Shown in pieces: positions 1 to 12,959 of a stretch of DNA of 64,000 bases. The stretch spans positions 75,086,520-75,150,519 of the forward strand of contig CM069432.1 of the NCBI GenBank assembly GCA_035610365.1, given 5' to 3'. The stretch comes from Aquatica leii. Lineage: Eukaryota; Arthropoda; Insecta; Coleoptera; Lampyridae. Positions within the stretch are counted from its first letter, which is position 1. The number at the start of each line of letters is the position of its first letter. The translations under genes were made by a program, and so were the position numbers. Under the pieces are notes generated by a model that was not told where the DNA came from, ran no database searches, and saw only the letters and a program-made list of their open reading frames with translations.

Positions 1-932
1 ATTTCTTGAAAAAAAAATGCGATTGTTATACTTTTATTATAGGAAACTAAAAACGATATAATTGTGATCATCTAAAATTTTTTTGAAAACTAACTTCCGA
101 TTTCAAAATGCTGTAGAATTGTTAAGTAATTTAAACGTTTTAGTGCAAATGGAATTTCATTTGTAATTAAGAAATCATTGTACCAAAAAATCATAGAAAA
201 ATAAAAATCCGTTTAGCACTGTCAGTACGGAGTAAACGCGTCGAGTTGTGTCGTATGCCTGTGGCTACTAATTAAATTTCATAAATTGACGGCAAATTTG
301 TATCTAGGACAATAAAAAAAATTTTTTTTAAACCTCGTGCACTTTTTATGATTCTTGGCAATTTAACTCTTGCCTTCTTGAGTTGTTTTACTAAACAACA
401 AAAACTGTTAAAATTATAGAATACACTATAAAGCAGAATGATTGGCAACATAATTATTTTATTAAATACTTTGATAACAGTCAATTCATTTTAAAGAGTT
501 ACCACATAAAAACAACAACTTACATTCTTGAAAAATTATTATTTGTTGCTTTGGAATACTCATACTGTTTCAAGATCATAATATGATAGACGGTCGCGTC
601 GGTCATTGACATATTGCAACAAAGTTCTAATCCATACATTATTATTGCTTATTGTACAAAAACAACATAGTATAAACGTTGGTAATCGGTAAGTTAAACG
701 TAAACTTTCGTGTATTCTACTGGTCACAAACCCGTCTGTAAAGTTTTCGTTGGGTCACCCTGTATATGTAATATCCAAAATAACTACTAAATTCAGATTG
801 ATAACGGTAGGTTCAAATAAATGAGTTAAAATGTGTTTAAAATAATTAGCCAACTTTTATTATGTTTTTTGTAGTTTTTAAAATATACTATATCATTACC
901 TTCTGTATTTTTTTAAATTTACAATTTATATA
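1..932. other. AT-rich spacer, no gene seen
   Basis: I find no coding similarity, RNA gene or convincing repeat here. Near 750-770 there is a short match to the ACCCTGTATA motif common at the ends of insect transposons, but no partner end is visible. Confidence 0.5.
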
Positions 933-935
933 TAT

Positions 936-1189
936 AGGTTATTATTTATTGTTTTTGATTTGTCATTATAGCGTTGTATATAAATTTATGCATATGATAG
1001 TAGTATACAAGCAAAAAAATTTAACAAAATAGGTTTTGCAAAATAATTTAAAAAAGTGTACTAGGTTATTATTTATTGTTTTTGATTTGTCATTATAGCG
1101 TTGTATATAAATTTATGCATATGATAGTAGTATACAAGCAAAAAAATTTAACAAAATAGGTTTTGCAAAATAATTTAAAAAAGTGTACT
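936..1189. repeat. perfect 127-bp tandem duplication
   Basis: Two identical 127-bp units (936-1062 and 1063-1189) lie head to tail with no mismatch that I can find. The second unit ends inside the last two bases of the tRNA-Asp gene and contains its A-run terminator (T-run on the minus strand). The first unit therefore repeats the tRNA's 3' flank without the tRNA. Perfect identity in otherwise decayed DNA suggests a recent event, polymorphism or an assembly artefact. Confidence 0.95.
1177..1182 (-). terminator. Pol III terminator of tRNA-Asp
   Basis: A run of six T on the minus strand begins five bases after the tRNA-Asp discriminator, the usual RNA polymerase III stop. An identical run lies 127 bp further on because the flank is duplicated. 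Confidence 0.8.
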
Positions 1190-1259
1190 CCCCGGCGGGG
1201 AATCGAACCCCGGTCTCCCGCGTGACAGGCGGGGATACTGACCACTATACTACCGAGGA
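1188..1259 (-). tRNA. tRNA-Asp (anticodon GTC)
   Basis: This 72-nt gene on the minus strand folds into a full cloverleaf. The acceptor stem is TCCTCGG with CCGGGGA (one G-T pair) and the discriminator is G. The anticodon stem is CCCGC/GCGGG with loop CTGTCAC, giving anticodon GTC. The T arm contains GGTTCGATTCC, which also forms the internal B box, and the D arm contains the A-box-like TAGTATAGTGG. No intron is present. CCA is not encoded, as expected for a nuclear eukaryotic gene. The product decodes GAC/GAU. Confidence 0.97.
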
Positions 1260-1532
1260 CTTCTATGTACGGAACGTTTCTATGTATTATATACTGTAAA
1301 TCAATAGACCTTGCACAATTACTAATATTTTATTATATAGTACATTGCAGTAATTGCAATTTTATGAGTATAGTTAATATATATTTTTTAATATTTTATT
1401 TTACATTATTTATTGTATAAAAATCAATAAAAATAATTATTAGTTACAAAAAACCATTATATTAAAGATTATAATTATTATACATAAAACTGGTTTACTT
1501 ATATACAACATAGGTACTACAACTGTTTGTCT

Positions 1533-1604
1533 GCCTCTTTAGCTCAGTGGCAGAGCACTGGTCTTGTAAACCAGGGGTCGTGAGTTCAATCCTCACAGGA
1601 GGCA
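1533..1604 (+). tRNA. tRNA-Thr (anticodon TGT)
   Basis: This 72-nt gene has acceptor stem GCCTCTT paired with AGGAGGC and discriminator A. The D arm is AGCTCAGTGGCAGAGC, a canonical A box. The anticodon stem CTGGT/ACCAG encloses CTTGTAA, giving anticodon TGT, which reads ACA threonine codons. The T arm GTGAGTTCAATCCTCAC carries the B box. It has no intron and no encoded CCA. It lies 273 bp from tRNA-Asp in the opposite orientation. Confidence 0.97.
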
Positions 1605-1611
1605 AGTTAAG

Positions 1612-1617
1612 TTTTTT
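1612..1617 (+). terminator. Pol III terminator of tRNA-Thr
   Basis: A T6 run starts seven bases downstream of the tRNA-Thr 3' end, typical for RNA polymerase III termination. Confidence 0.8.
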
Positions 1618-2870
1618 AAATTAATTTACCCGTTTTTTTAAACACGCCATGTTATTTTTTTAGATGACTAATGCAATATAGAATTAAAAAACAATAAACA
1701 TAAAAATTAATTTATGATTCCGGTGTAAGTACGGTAACTAATAACAATCGTAACATTTCTTTCTGGTTAGTTTAACAGAACACCATCAGGTATAGAATTA
1801 ATAAAAATTTAAAATGTGCACAGTTCTAACTATTACAGCCATGTGCTGTTATGTGTATATTGCTGTTTTTTTCTACACCTAATAATTTAAAAATGAAAGA
1901 ACGTTAGTTAGCCACATTAAACATTTTTTCATGGTAGGTATATAATAAAAACATTTTTTTAATAATACGAGATCAAGCAACGAATAGTACAAAGATAAAT
2001 AAATAATACATAATATTAATTTAGTGAAATAAATCTAAAGAACGGTCAAGTTGTTAATTTTTTGTTCATTAATGTTTAAAGTAACTTTTCAAGCGATTAA
2101 TATAAAATATTTTTTTATAAACAAAGACATACCTAGTAGCAATTAAAAGTATCAACAATTATTGTGCCATTAAAAAAAATCAATAAATACCATATGTAAA
2201 CAATTTCCATTGCTAGTGACAAAATTAGTTATCAATGGTGTTACGCGGTGTAGTCTACGTATAGTAGTTGTTGTAGCTGTGTCATCTATAATTTTACTTT
2301 CTTTCTTTAACGTAATGTCAATTTTTAATTTAATTTTTCGTCTATTTAAAGTAGACATTTAACAGATAGTAGGTTTAAACATTTTCACTTTATTTTCTAA
2401 AAAAGTTGTTTAAAACTAAACGATTTGTTGTTGATTTTTTAGTTGTACATGAATCACTTTTATAAATCGTATCTAACGTTTTGAAATTTAGCTGTTTCGA
2501 TTTCTTTGTAGAGTACGCGTGATTTGAAAAGGACCTGTCACGTTATATGCGCATTCCCCGAAATTAACACGACGAATTCATGCTATTAGAACACCTATCC
2601 GTGATTTTCATATTAGGGAAAAGCGAACACCTTCTATGAAAGGTAAACATATTTTAGTGTTTACGTTAAGTAACTGTTTACAACCATTCAAAGACATTTG
2701 TTATTCAAGTTCATAACAACAAATCGTAAAGTATTACTTTCCTGACCAATCCGAAAATAGCTCTTGCAGATGTGTTTTCAATTTATTAAGCACAAACAGT
2801 ATCGTATTTACATAACTGGTTGATTGATTTTAATTAATGTTTATTGTTTATTTTTTTTAGATTTTAACGT
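1618..2870. other. AT-rich spacer
   Basis: No coding similarity that I recognise. The part from about 2560 may be the unrecognisable 5' section of the transposase relic that follows. Confidence 0.4.
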
Positions 2871-2879
2871 TGGGATTGA

Positions 2880-3856
2880 GTCAACTACTCAAAAATTAGT
2901 TAAAGATGTGAGATTAAGTAGGTCCTGTTCTTTGCACAATAGTGTTTATAACTAAAAGGTATGTATCCACAGATGGAAGAAAACTGAGGAAAATCGAAAA
3001 ATATTGCTAAAATCATATGAAATCAGAATTTAACAATTTTTTATTTATCAAGATCAAGGTCGTCTTTATACGGATGAAAGTTATTTTCAAACCACTCACT
3101 TCCCAAATTACTCGTGGACTGACAACAGTACTAAAGGCATCAAGAGATCTGTTGCTAAAGGGCGTCGCTTAACTATGGTTCATGCAGGGAATAAGAATGG
3201 GTTTTATCGAAAATAGTCTATTGTTATTTCGATCTGGCTGTAAATCTGAAGACTTTTATAACGACATGAACTTTAAATAATGAATAAAGACTCAGCTATT
3301 TCCCAACTTGTCTCCCCATTCGGTAATTGATAGTAGATAATGCATCTGATCACAATACAAGGGCTATAATTAAAGCTACCATGGCTACTAGAAAAACATA
3401 TATGATTTCGTGGCTAGTAGTACGTAACTTTAATTATGACCCATCTGCAACCAAATCCAAGCTGTATGAAATAATTAAGTAGCATAAATAAAAAACGTGG
3501 ATATACAAATTGGATTCGTTGCTGTACGAGTATGGACTAGGTTTACCACCATATCATCCAAAATTGAAATATGGGCTCAAGTTAAACGTTGTGTAGCAGT
3601 TTATAATATAAGCAGTTAAACATGAATCAAATAATGTCATTAACAAGAAAATTTTTGATGAAGTAAGGAATGAAAACTGAGCTGCAGTATGTGCTCATGT
3701 GCGTAAAGTAGAGCATCATTATAGAAACAAAGAACACATTATAGACTACAGTTTAGATACCTTAGTATTCACTGTCAAAATTGGCTTTTCTGGCGGAAAA
3801 ACTACGTAGAATTAGAAACATCAGATGATGATTTGGATGTTACTCTATTAGCCTAA
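2880..3856 (+). pseudogene. IS630-like (Tc1/mariner superfamily) transposase relic 1
   Basis: Conceptual translation across frames gives a decayed DDE transposase of the IS630-like type found in insects. YTDESY near 3080 carries the first Asp (family form YLDETW). HAGNKNGF, LLLFRSGCKSEDFYNDMN and LFPNLSPHSVI follow in order. VDNASDH near 3330 carries the second Asp, and IEIWAQVKR near 3560 carries the catalytic Glu after a frameshift. The C-terminus LTRKFFDEV and the acidic tail ending LDVTLLA at the stop at 3856 are also typical. Several stops and frameshifts make it non-functional. No terminal inverted repeats are visible. Confidence 0.8.
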
Positions 3857-4084
3857 CAATTAATAAATATGTTGTAGTGGTTTCATATGTGATTTTGATT
3901 TTTAGGAGAGTGTGTAACTTTATTTCACTTATTAAAGAATGTTGATAAGATTACAACGTTATTACAAAAAATACATAACAGATTAATAGTATTAATCGGA
4001 ATTTAAACGTTTAACTAATCAGACATTTAACTTTTTGTTTGAAAAGTCTGTTTAATGCACGACGTTTAATGGTCTTTAATGCAC

Positions 4085-4260
4085 AAACTCATGTTTGTAT
4101 TTCACCTTCTTTGATACCTTTGTTCCATTTCTTTTATGTCCCGATGGAACCTCTTTTCTTGTTCTTTGCTCATTTGTACAAGATTTTCTAGCTAATTTTT
4201 AACGATTTTTTTGTAATCTTGTGATTTATGGTTTCTCAAAAAGTTGTTCATTACACTTAA
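4085..4260 (-). pseudogene. possible C-terminal coiled coil of a Myb/SANT-type transposon protein
   Basis: Read on the minus strand, the segment encodes a charged helical stretch: NFLRNHKSQDYKKIVKN, one stop, then LENLVQMSKEQEKRFHRDIK and EMEQRYQRR. This pattern (short basic region, then a Glu/Lys/Gln-rich helix) resembles the C-termini of Myb/SANT-like proteins that accompany Harbinger-type elements. No DNA-binding domain is visible upstream, so the assignment is weak. Confidence 0.3.
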
Positions 4261-4269
4261 ATCGAGTAT

Positions 4270-7200
4270 ATTTCTGAAGCATTAAAGTATTTTACAGTTG
4301 ATAAGATTCTTCTTCCAGAATCTTCTGAAAATTCTATAACTTTCAGTGATGGCTTTACAAAGAGATATTATTATTATTAATAAATGTATTGCTTACCCCA
4401 ATGTCTTTTTACGTTGTGGTTTTATCTCGACGAATTATTCAATGCTGATTTTGAATTTTGCGGGTGTTAAACTAATTCAACGTGTTTACCGTCGTTTTAT
4501 AGCTATTTATAGTTAACTTTAGATACATAGTAAAATTACACTATGAGATGGCTCTGCTATCAAACACTTTTAAATGTATTGAGTTTATTGATTATACAAT
4601 CAGAAATAAATGTCTAAGTAAGCAAACAAAAACTATTTTACTTAAAAATAACTGAACTAACAACTACTAAATTGAATAATAATAAATTTAAAACTAAAGA
4701 TAGATTAGCAGTTGTTAACAAAGTAATTCTATTTAAAAGACATGAGTTTGAACTGAATTAAACACTTTAATGTTACACTACCTTTTTTGTGGTAATACAC
4801 AAATTGGGGTTTTACTACGCCAATGTACGTATTTAGAAGGTCGCGCACAAAGGCTCCACCTACAGTTTCTTTCAAACTACGCGTACTCGGACAAAATTTT
4901 ATATTATTCATATTACAATTTTCGCGACTGTTATAAATTGAAAACGATCTAGAAAGTCATTAATGTTACGTCATTTCGATTTTGAGTATTTATTTTACAT
5001 TTTTCTTAAATATTTTTTTTCCAATTTTTTTATACCAATTAAATTCTTTGTTCTGTCAATTTTTTTAACAAAAAAGAATTAATTATTTTTAATTAACGAT
5101 TAACACTTAAGAAAAATGTACAGCAACTAACATTTATAAGCTCTAATCAAAATCAACACATTATGCATGAATGTTACGATGTTAGGATGCTGTTAAAATA
5201 AAATATGAACGATGTTTGAACTTTTACTATAATTTGTATATTTGTCTGTCTCAATTCACTCAAAAAGAGTTTGTAAAATATTTGAATCATAACATTTTTG
5301 AATTAAATTGTGTTTGTAATATACGCATATTAAAGTTCCTTTATAATTTTTCGCATAGATATGTTAAGTATTAAATGCATCTAACATGTTTTTTTTGGTA
5401 GTGTTTTTACTGTTAGCATGTCGCTTAATCCAATATCAATGTTTTATTTAAGATTTTTCAATTTCATTTAACCTCTTAGTGCTTAATTTTTAGTTGTTAT
5501 TGCTAGCTCTTAGTTGTTATATAAACCCGTTATTTGTTGACATTGAAAATTTTTGTTTGTAAAATTTCTATGTACATTTGCTGAATTTCTTATATTTTTT
5601 TAATATAGGGTTATTTACTTTATGCGGCACTGAATATTGTGGCCAAAATACGCGACTTTCAAAACATTTCACTTTTGGGATATATAAATGTCTATTATGA
5701 TTATTTTGTAAAATTATTTTTATATTATACAGGGTGTTGTAAAAGCCCTAAAAGTATCAAAGTTGTGTTTTTTAAAATAAAACTCTCTGTATATTATTGC
5801 ATTAGATTTTCTAATCAAAACAAATTTTTTATAACAACGTTTATAATACCTAAAAGTAAAGGTTATTTAAACAATTTGAATTTTGTCAAAATATAATTTA
5901 ACTTTCATGTTTGAGATATTTAAGAACTATTTAGGTTATGAGAGTAAAACTTACAGTGAAGCCTAATAATAGATCATATTTGATATCACGGCTATAATAA
6001 ATTTTACATACTCTACAAGGAGTTCAAAAAATTAGATTGTTCAATTTAAACAATTTAAGTGACTCTGACTTGATTAATTTAAACAGAAAGCTATCTTATT
6101 TAATGTATCAGAAATATACTTTTTAGTTACCGATCAAATGGTATTAGAATGTTCTATAGCTAAGTCTTCTCGTTTTTACACAATACGTTAAATAATCGGT
6201 TTTTGTACCAATTGATGCTTTTTAAATAAAAGTTCTAACAAATCTAGTTCTATTGTATTTAGATATATCAGATAATTCCAAGTATAAGAATAATAATGAA
6301 GAATATTGGTATAAAATATTTAAAAACTAGGAAAGTAACTTGTAATCCAATTGGCCATAGCAGCAATAATAGTATTATCCAGACAAAGATTAATATGCAC
6401 CTGAAAATTTAGAAATATGGGCATATATGTATATAGTATATGCATTAAAAACATTAAACGTATGCACTAAATATGCATAACTTTCATGTAATATATGTAC
6501 AGTTTTTCCTGGAATGTATGTATTTACAACAAAACTTCTTGCAAAGACTTACCTTAAAATGTTTTTACTAATTAATTCTATTGTTGTTCGATTGTTAATT
6601 CTAATGTTTTTCTAAATTACCTAATAAAAAAGACTGTTAAATATTTATATAATTAATGCTAATTTCTTCTTGTGGCAAATACCAAAACAAAAACGATGAT
6701 AAGAAAAAGCAAAGTAAATTAAGCTTATGTGTAATTGGTTAATTTATTTAGGAATTTAGTTAGTTTTGTATATGGTTTTATTATCACGGTTTTACTTATT
6801 TCATGAATATTTAGTCTGGATCACAAGATAAACCTTTTTGCGATTTTGAATTATAGTACCAGAAGCGTTCTTAATTTCCACAACATTCATGCTAATCAAA
6901 AAGCGCAATGGTTTTTAATAACTGATCAAATTTTTTTCTTCTCAATTTTTGACTTTTTATCATAAAATTGTAGTATGTTTCGAATTATATGCTATAATAA
7001 TGCATTTTTTGCTGTCAAACCAATAATATGCTTAAATATGCTCTTGAGAAAATTTTATGCACAAAAGTGTGTTAATATGCATACTATGCAAACATTAATT
7101 GGCTTAATTAAACTCAATTTACTTAGATTCGTGCAGATCCAAAAACTCAAAGTTGATAATATTTATTTAAATGAATATGCATTTGCATAAAATCACTGCT

Positions 7201-8000
7201 TTGCTAATAACATACTAACTATAACATAAAACAAAAGCAAAATATTTATAGCAGATATTTGTATATTCTTTTTTAAGAATCACTGCTAACTCTGAGCAAC
7301 ATTTACTAGACTTCAATTTCAAAAGTGTGGATTATTTATGATTTGTCGTTGGTTTGTTATTACCATTATTACTGTTCTGGTCTGTTAGATTATCAATTAT
7401 TTTTCTTATAATTGTTAATTATCTGATATTTCAAAGCACAATAGGCTATTCGAACATATTATTAGTCGGTGCGCTTTGGTTCTCTGAATTATAGATATTT
7501 GTATGTTCGTGTTATAATTTACAAATGTAATTTATTCTTTTCAGAATGTAAAAGTTAGACCGACAAGTTTAATTTTTCTTGTACGACGTGTTGCCTAACC
7601 GAAGGAGTCTAACTTCAACAACTGTTGTCTGTGATATTGATATACGTTCTAGCGTTTGATCGCACCTATGTAAATTTATCTTTTTTTTCTCTAACTTTTC
7701 TTTCTGTGATAAAATAAATATACTCGTTGTTACAGCCTATGTTTTGTTATTTGGTTTTTTTTTCAGCTTTGGATAGATTTAAACGGTATCTCCTTTTCTA
7801 ATCTTTCACCGTTTTGGCGCTTTTTTAAATTGCTTTATAATTAGCACATCAAAACCTACGATCCACTCACCGAATCAAACTGAGTTAGTCGTTAACAATT
7901 ACGTTACGAGAAAATTCTCATAACAAAATACACTAAGAAAGTATTAATTAGAAATTAAAAGTTAAATAAAAAAAAAATGCTACAGTAAAAAAAATATTGA
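4270..8000. other. AT-rich spacer, no gene seen
   Basis: About 3.7 kb of anonymous AT-rich DNA. A TACAGGGTGT motif near 5729 resembles common insect transposon ends, but I see no matching end. The open frames here are low-complexity and resemble no protein I recognise. A 36-bp stretch at 4526-4561 recurs in diverged form at 44848-44883. Confidence 0.45.
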
Positions 8001-8009
8001 CGAAACGTG

Positions 8010-8800
8010 GTGATATTGTTGCTTAGCGTTCATGTTATTCACGCAGGTTACGAAAAAATGATGCCTTAGACGAAAACAAAAACCCAATGACGTATTTAGA
8101 TGAAACATACATTCATCCGACATATGGTGTTAGTAAGTGTTGGCAATCCGAATAAGAGGCTGTTGTTTATCATACCGACCGAGGAGATCAGAGATACAAT
8201 ATTGTACATGCAGGTGGATTATGCGGATTTGTTTTAATTTTTAAATCATTAACTAAGTCTGGTGCTTATCACGATGACATAAATCATGTTAACTTTATGA
8301 AATGGATAGAAAAACAATTGATTCTACATTTGCCACTTAATGGTATTGTTGTCATGGATAATACAACTTACCACAGTGTACAAATTAATAGATAAGTCTC
8401 TAACTCAAACAAAACAAAAGCATTCCGCAATGGCTCAAAAATAATGGAGTAACAACAAAAAATAAAATGCGTAAATCAGAATTAATAATACTTGAGTTAC
8501 CGATCAAATTAACGATTCTTTCGTATAGGAGAAAACAAGGAAAAACGAGTCCAGTTAATCTGCAACGTTTCGTACTTATAATTATCACTTCATTAAGCCG
8601 CCCCTTATTTGGTAAGAAATGCATAACAGTGAATAAATAACTAATCAATTATTGACTCTTGCTTTATTATTTGTCATAGTGGAAAATGTGTCGCGAGCAA
8701 AGAGTTACTAATGGCAATTTGAAGCCGCAGCTACAATAAATAGATACAACAAGCTGAATACGACGTCTGTAATAGTGACTTTACGTAAAGAAACGCTTGG
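8010..8800 (+). pseudogene. IS630-like (Tc1/mariner superfamily) transposase relic 2
   Basis: The same protein family as the relic at 2880-3856 but a distinct copy. RGDIVA, then NPMTYLDETYIHPTYG with the first catalytic Asp (near 8095), VHAGGLCGFVLIFKS (8205-8250), SGAYHDDINHVNFMKWIEKQ and VVMDNTTYHSVQ with the second Asp (near 8355) appear in order. MRKSELI follows near 8467. In-frame stops, for example after CWQSE and after VQINR, and frame changes break the gene. I could not locate the third catalytic residue with confidence. No terminal repeats were found. Confidence 0.82.
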
Positions 8801-8847
8801 AATTTGCACGTGATATATAAATTATTTTATATATTACTATTATATTA

Positions 8848-9339
8848 TATATTATTTTTGGTAAAGATTCTTTATCCTCCTCTATGTGTTTACTAATTAC
8901 TTCAATCTTCTTCGTTTAGGAGGGGCACGTTAAACCACTTTAATTTATTTTTGTGGCAACGTTTCGTGCTGAAGGTTAGTACTTCATCAGGCCAAAGAAT
9001 AAAATCAAGTGGATCAATCCACCGACCAAGGACATTGGCAACTTTACGAGCTAGTAATTATTAATAAATACAACATTAAACATACAATGGTCAATAATTA
9101 AAATACGTTATATTATTTTAATTATTGACCATTGTATGTTTAATGTTGTATTTATTATTAATTACTAGCTCGTAAAGTTGCTAATTTCCTTGGTCGGTGG
9201 ATTGATCCACTTGATTTTATTCTTTGGCCTGATGAAGTGCTAACCTTCAGCAGGAAACGTTGCCACAAAAATAAATTAAAGTGGTTTTACATGCCCCTCC
9301 TAAACGAAGAAGATTAAAGTAATTAGTATATTATTTTTG
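8848..9339. repeat. foldback element with ~215-bp inverted arms
   Basis: 8891-9105 and 9114-9328 are near-perfect reverse complements around an 8-base loop, so the transcript or single strand would form a very long hairpin. Differences are scattered single bases, so the arms have begun to diverge. A 13-base direct repeat, TATATTATTTTTG, occurs at 8848-8860 and 9327-9339 and might be a target duplication, but AT-rich chance matching is possible and 30 unpaired bases separate it from the left arm. No coding capacity is seen. Confidence 0.9.
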
Positions 9340-12300
9340 TTTGTTTCTATTAAGTTTTAGCTAGTGATAATTTTTAGTGTAAAATAGTAAAAATAAAAAG
9401 AATTTTTTTACATGGTGCCGATTTATATGTAGTACTGGTTATATGAGCACTTGCTGTGTGTACTCTCTTTTCCCAACCGTTCCTCAATCACAAACAGTGG
9501 CAACTAGCAACTACAACGTCTAGATGTATTAATTAGTACTGTTTATAATGTTTGTTTTTATTTTTCAGTTTTTTACAATATAAAGATAAAAAAATTGTGT
9601 AAGAGTAGATTTACCCTTATAGCTAATTAATTAATAAATTAAATACTCTAGAAACTGTTTTGATCTATATGATAAAAATTGTATGTATTATACATAGGTT
9701 AATATACAGTGCTCATCGCTTATTGGAATCACGGATAATGTTATCCGTCGGGAAATTTTTAGGTTTGCTTCTATAGATAAACGACCTGTTTTACATGCAT
9801 CTTTTAGCTTAATTGAAAAATGTAGAGATTGTACCCTAAAACTATTTAATTTGCGTTTTAGCTTTGTTTTTGCAGTGTCATTTGTTTATTCGAGTATTTT
9901 GACTGACATACGTAACATTGCCTCATTTAAACATCTGTAGATGCGATATCTTTGGGTTACTTTGTATTTTCAGTCTACTTTGAAAGAGTGTATAGTTCTT
10001 AGACAATTTAACTACACCTTATGTGGTAACATTATTTTGCATTTATTTTTATTTATTATTATTATTATAATATTTATTGTTTTTTCGTGTCACCAAATTA
10101 CTGAGAAGGAGGGAGGAGAAATTTTGTGTGATTTTACCTATATTTCAAAAACACGCTTAAAGATTTTTTAAATTGCTCAAAATAAAGTGTAATTAAACAG
10201 TAATTCGATTTATTTGGCTCAAAATTTAGATTTTTTTAAATGTTTTGTTAGAATTTTATTTTCACATTTTTTGCTTGTATTGATGTTATAATTTCATTCT
10301 TTAAATTAATAACCTGTTAATCATATACACACTGTATGTATTTACTGCTTTCTAACCAAAAAACATTTATTTGTTGTTTTTTAAAATATCAGATATTGTT
10401 ATCATTCGCTTACTGTTATCACAAACCCCAAGTCCCACCGTATTTTTTATAAATTAATAATTAGCTTTCATAATTAATTTACAAAAATGTGTAAATAAAA
10501 AATATGCTTAAAAATTGACGCTTTTCGACACTTTAGATGCATCGCTTCAGTAAACTAATTGCTGCTTAAAAACATATTTAGTAGGGCAATAATAAATTAT
10601 CTTTCAAATGAGACTAAACGTACTTAAGTTAGATGAATAGCTTTTTTTGTTATAGACTCCTAAAGTGAGAGATCAGGAGTTTTCTCTTCGATATTAATAT
10701 AATAAATATGTTTATTAATTGGATTGAACTTGCTTGTAAATTGTATTAAATAAATATATCATTACCCTAAAAAATGATTAATATGTTTTATGGTGAAACT
10801 GTTATGTCTAAAATAAGATGTTTTTTTAGTTTAATTTAGTTTGTTATTTATTCTTTCAAAATAAATACAGTTCTTAATTTAGATTAATATAACCAAAAAT
10901 TTTAAAATAATAGTCTGATTTAAAAAAAAAACAATTTTATTGTAAAATCAATTTTACATACTTTTTGAAAATAATTAAAATTGACAAAATTTCTTGCAAT
11001 TAATAAATTATGTATATATATTTTTAAAAAATCCTTAGAATTTATGGTATTTGTAAAAAAATTAATATGTTTTATCTCTTTTAAATTACTCTTCAATTTT
11101 TAGAAACTTTTATTCTGTTTTGTGTTTGAATGTAATTTATTGTTTAATAAAAATATTAGGCAAGGTTTAAAAATAAATTTCTAATAAAGTTTTACAACTC
11201 TGAACTGCATTCATAACGTAATTTTTGTTTATTGTTTTTTACATCACTGATTTTATAATTAATGCATTTATTATTAACGTTGTTATTTCAGTCGGTGTAA
11301 ATATATCGAGTTTTAAATAATAGTAATTTAAATGTAAAACATTACAACATTAAAACACTTACTTTCCCTAGAAATTACAATAATTAAAAAAAATTAATTC
11401 AGTAAAAGTGAAAAAGTACCTTCTAGATGCATCCATCGTTACAAATTAATTCCACTGTCGTATTACCAGCACTTCATTGGCTAATTTAAAAATATGTTAT
11501 TGTATTTTTAACAAGGTTTTTTGCTAAATATCCTTTATTTCCAAAATAAACCACTACACGCACTTCACTGAATTTTGAATATTTAATCACACTTCTGAAG
11601 ACAAGTGTCAATATTAAAAATGTTTTTGAACTTAAAAAAAAATGTCTTTTTAAATTAATTTCATTTTACTCGTGCACTATTTATTCTTGTCAAGTGAAGA
11701 ACTAAAAGACCACCTAACACCGATGCGTTAAAGAATGAACTGTACCGCAAAATATTTGTTCTTTAGATGTACTCATCGTTTAAATTGCACTACAATAGTA
11801 TATACCCCTCTCTTCTAAATCAACACCATACCATCATCATTGTTCTATTTGAGGCATTTAAAAAAACCATCTTAAACTACTGGATAACACACTTTACTTT
11901 TTTAAACTCTTATTTTTTATATTTTTATAACTATTGAATAACGTTGTTATAAATTGAGCGTACAGTTATTTTACAATTATTGTTCTTATGCGGTTCTAAA
12001 TTTGTTTGCACATTGTAATTCTTAATTTGACGCCAATAAAACTTAAAATCGATGATAATTAAATTAAACTAAAGTTGTTGTTTGCAAAAATGTTTAGTAA
12101 TTATTCATTTTATTATTAGTGTATCTTATTGTTCAATCTCTTATTAATTTTAGTACCGCAATAATTTCTTATAGAAAAGTACTTAATTATATATTTCTGT
12201 AAACTATTTAAACTTCAAGTACAAAAAAAATTGATATTATATAAATAAATATTGTATGAAATCTAAAAAAAACTAAAATCGGCTTAGAGAGTTTGTGTTT

Positions 12301-12950
12301 TATAATATTCTCAACAAATAAAACTGAAACTTGCCGTTAAAGTGTTACTAGCTAATGTAACTCTGAATTACTAATTATTTGGCAAATGCGTTTACTGTCT
12401 ATTAGGATCTCTCAAAACGCAGATCAGGCAATTTAGATTAAATTTTAATATTAAAAACGATCATATAATGTTGCGTTTAAACTAGTTAAAAAGCCGGAAG
12501 TGTTGAATCTGTTTTTAGTACATATTCTTTATCTTTTTTATAAATATCGGTAATAAATAAAAATATCTGACAAAAACAAGTAGGGTTTTGTACGATTTAT
12601 TTTTTCACTGTTTTTGTTATATTAAGAAAATTAGTTATACTAATTAATGGTTTTATTGTATTTTTGAACACAATGATATTTTATAATCGTCAGATTTTTT
12701 GTGTAAATAACATATATAAAACTATTTGCAAAATCTTACCGTTACCGACAAAATCATTATTTTTGAGAAATTATCTAATAAATGCACGTTCCAACGTATA
12801 CTTAACCAAATCTATTAGTAATGACTTAAATAACTTTAAGGTAATGTTAATGTGCTACTAATGATCTACTAAATTGCATAAACAATTATTGTTTGAGAAA
12901 ATTTGTTTAGTTATAAATTTGGTTTGAAGAAAAGTAGAATTGAATTAAAA
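9340..12950. other. AT-rich spacer, no gene seen
   Basis: Anonymous AT-rich sequence. Around 9707-9740 a motif GTGCTCATCGCTTATTGG resembles the end of Tc1-like elements, but no inverted partner or transposase is found nearby. Open frames here match nothing I recognise. Confidence 0.4.
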
Positions 12951-12959
12951 ACAAATTCA

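Noticed and set aside
8950..9260. Hammerhead-ribozyme-like core in the foldback arms (CTGATGAAG with a GTGCT/AGCAC stem and GAAAC)
   Set aside because: An extra base follows the CTGATGA box and I find no NUH cleavage site or stem III in the right place. Retrotransposon hammerheads have a tighter layout.
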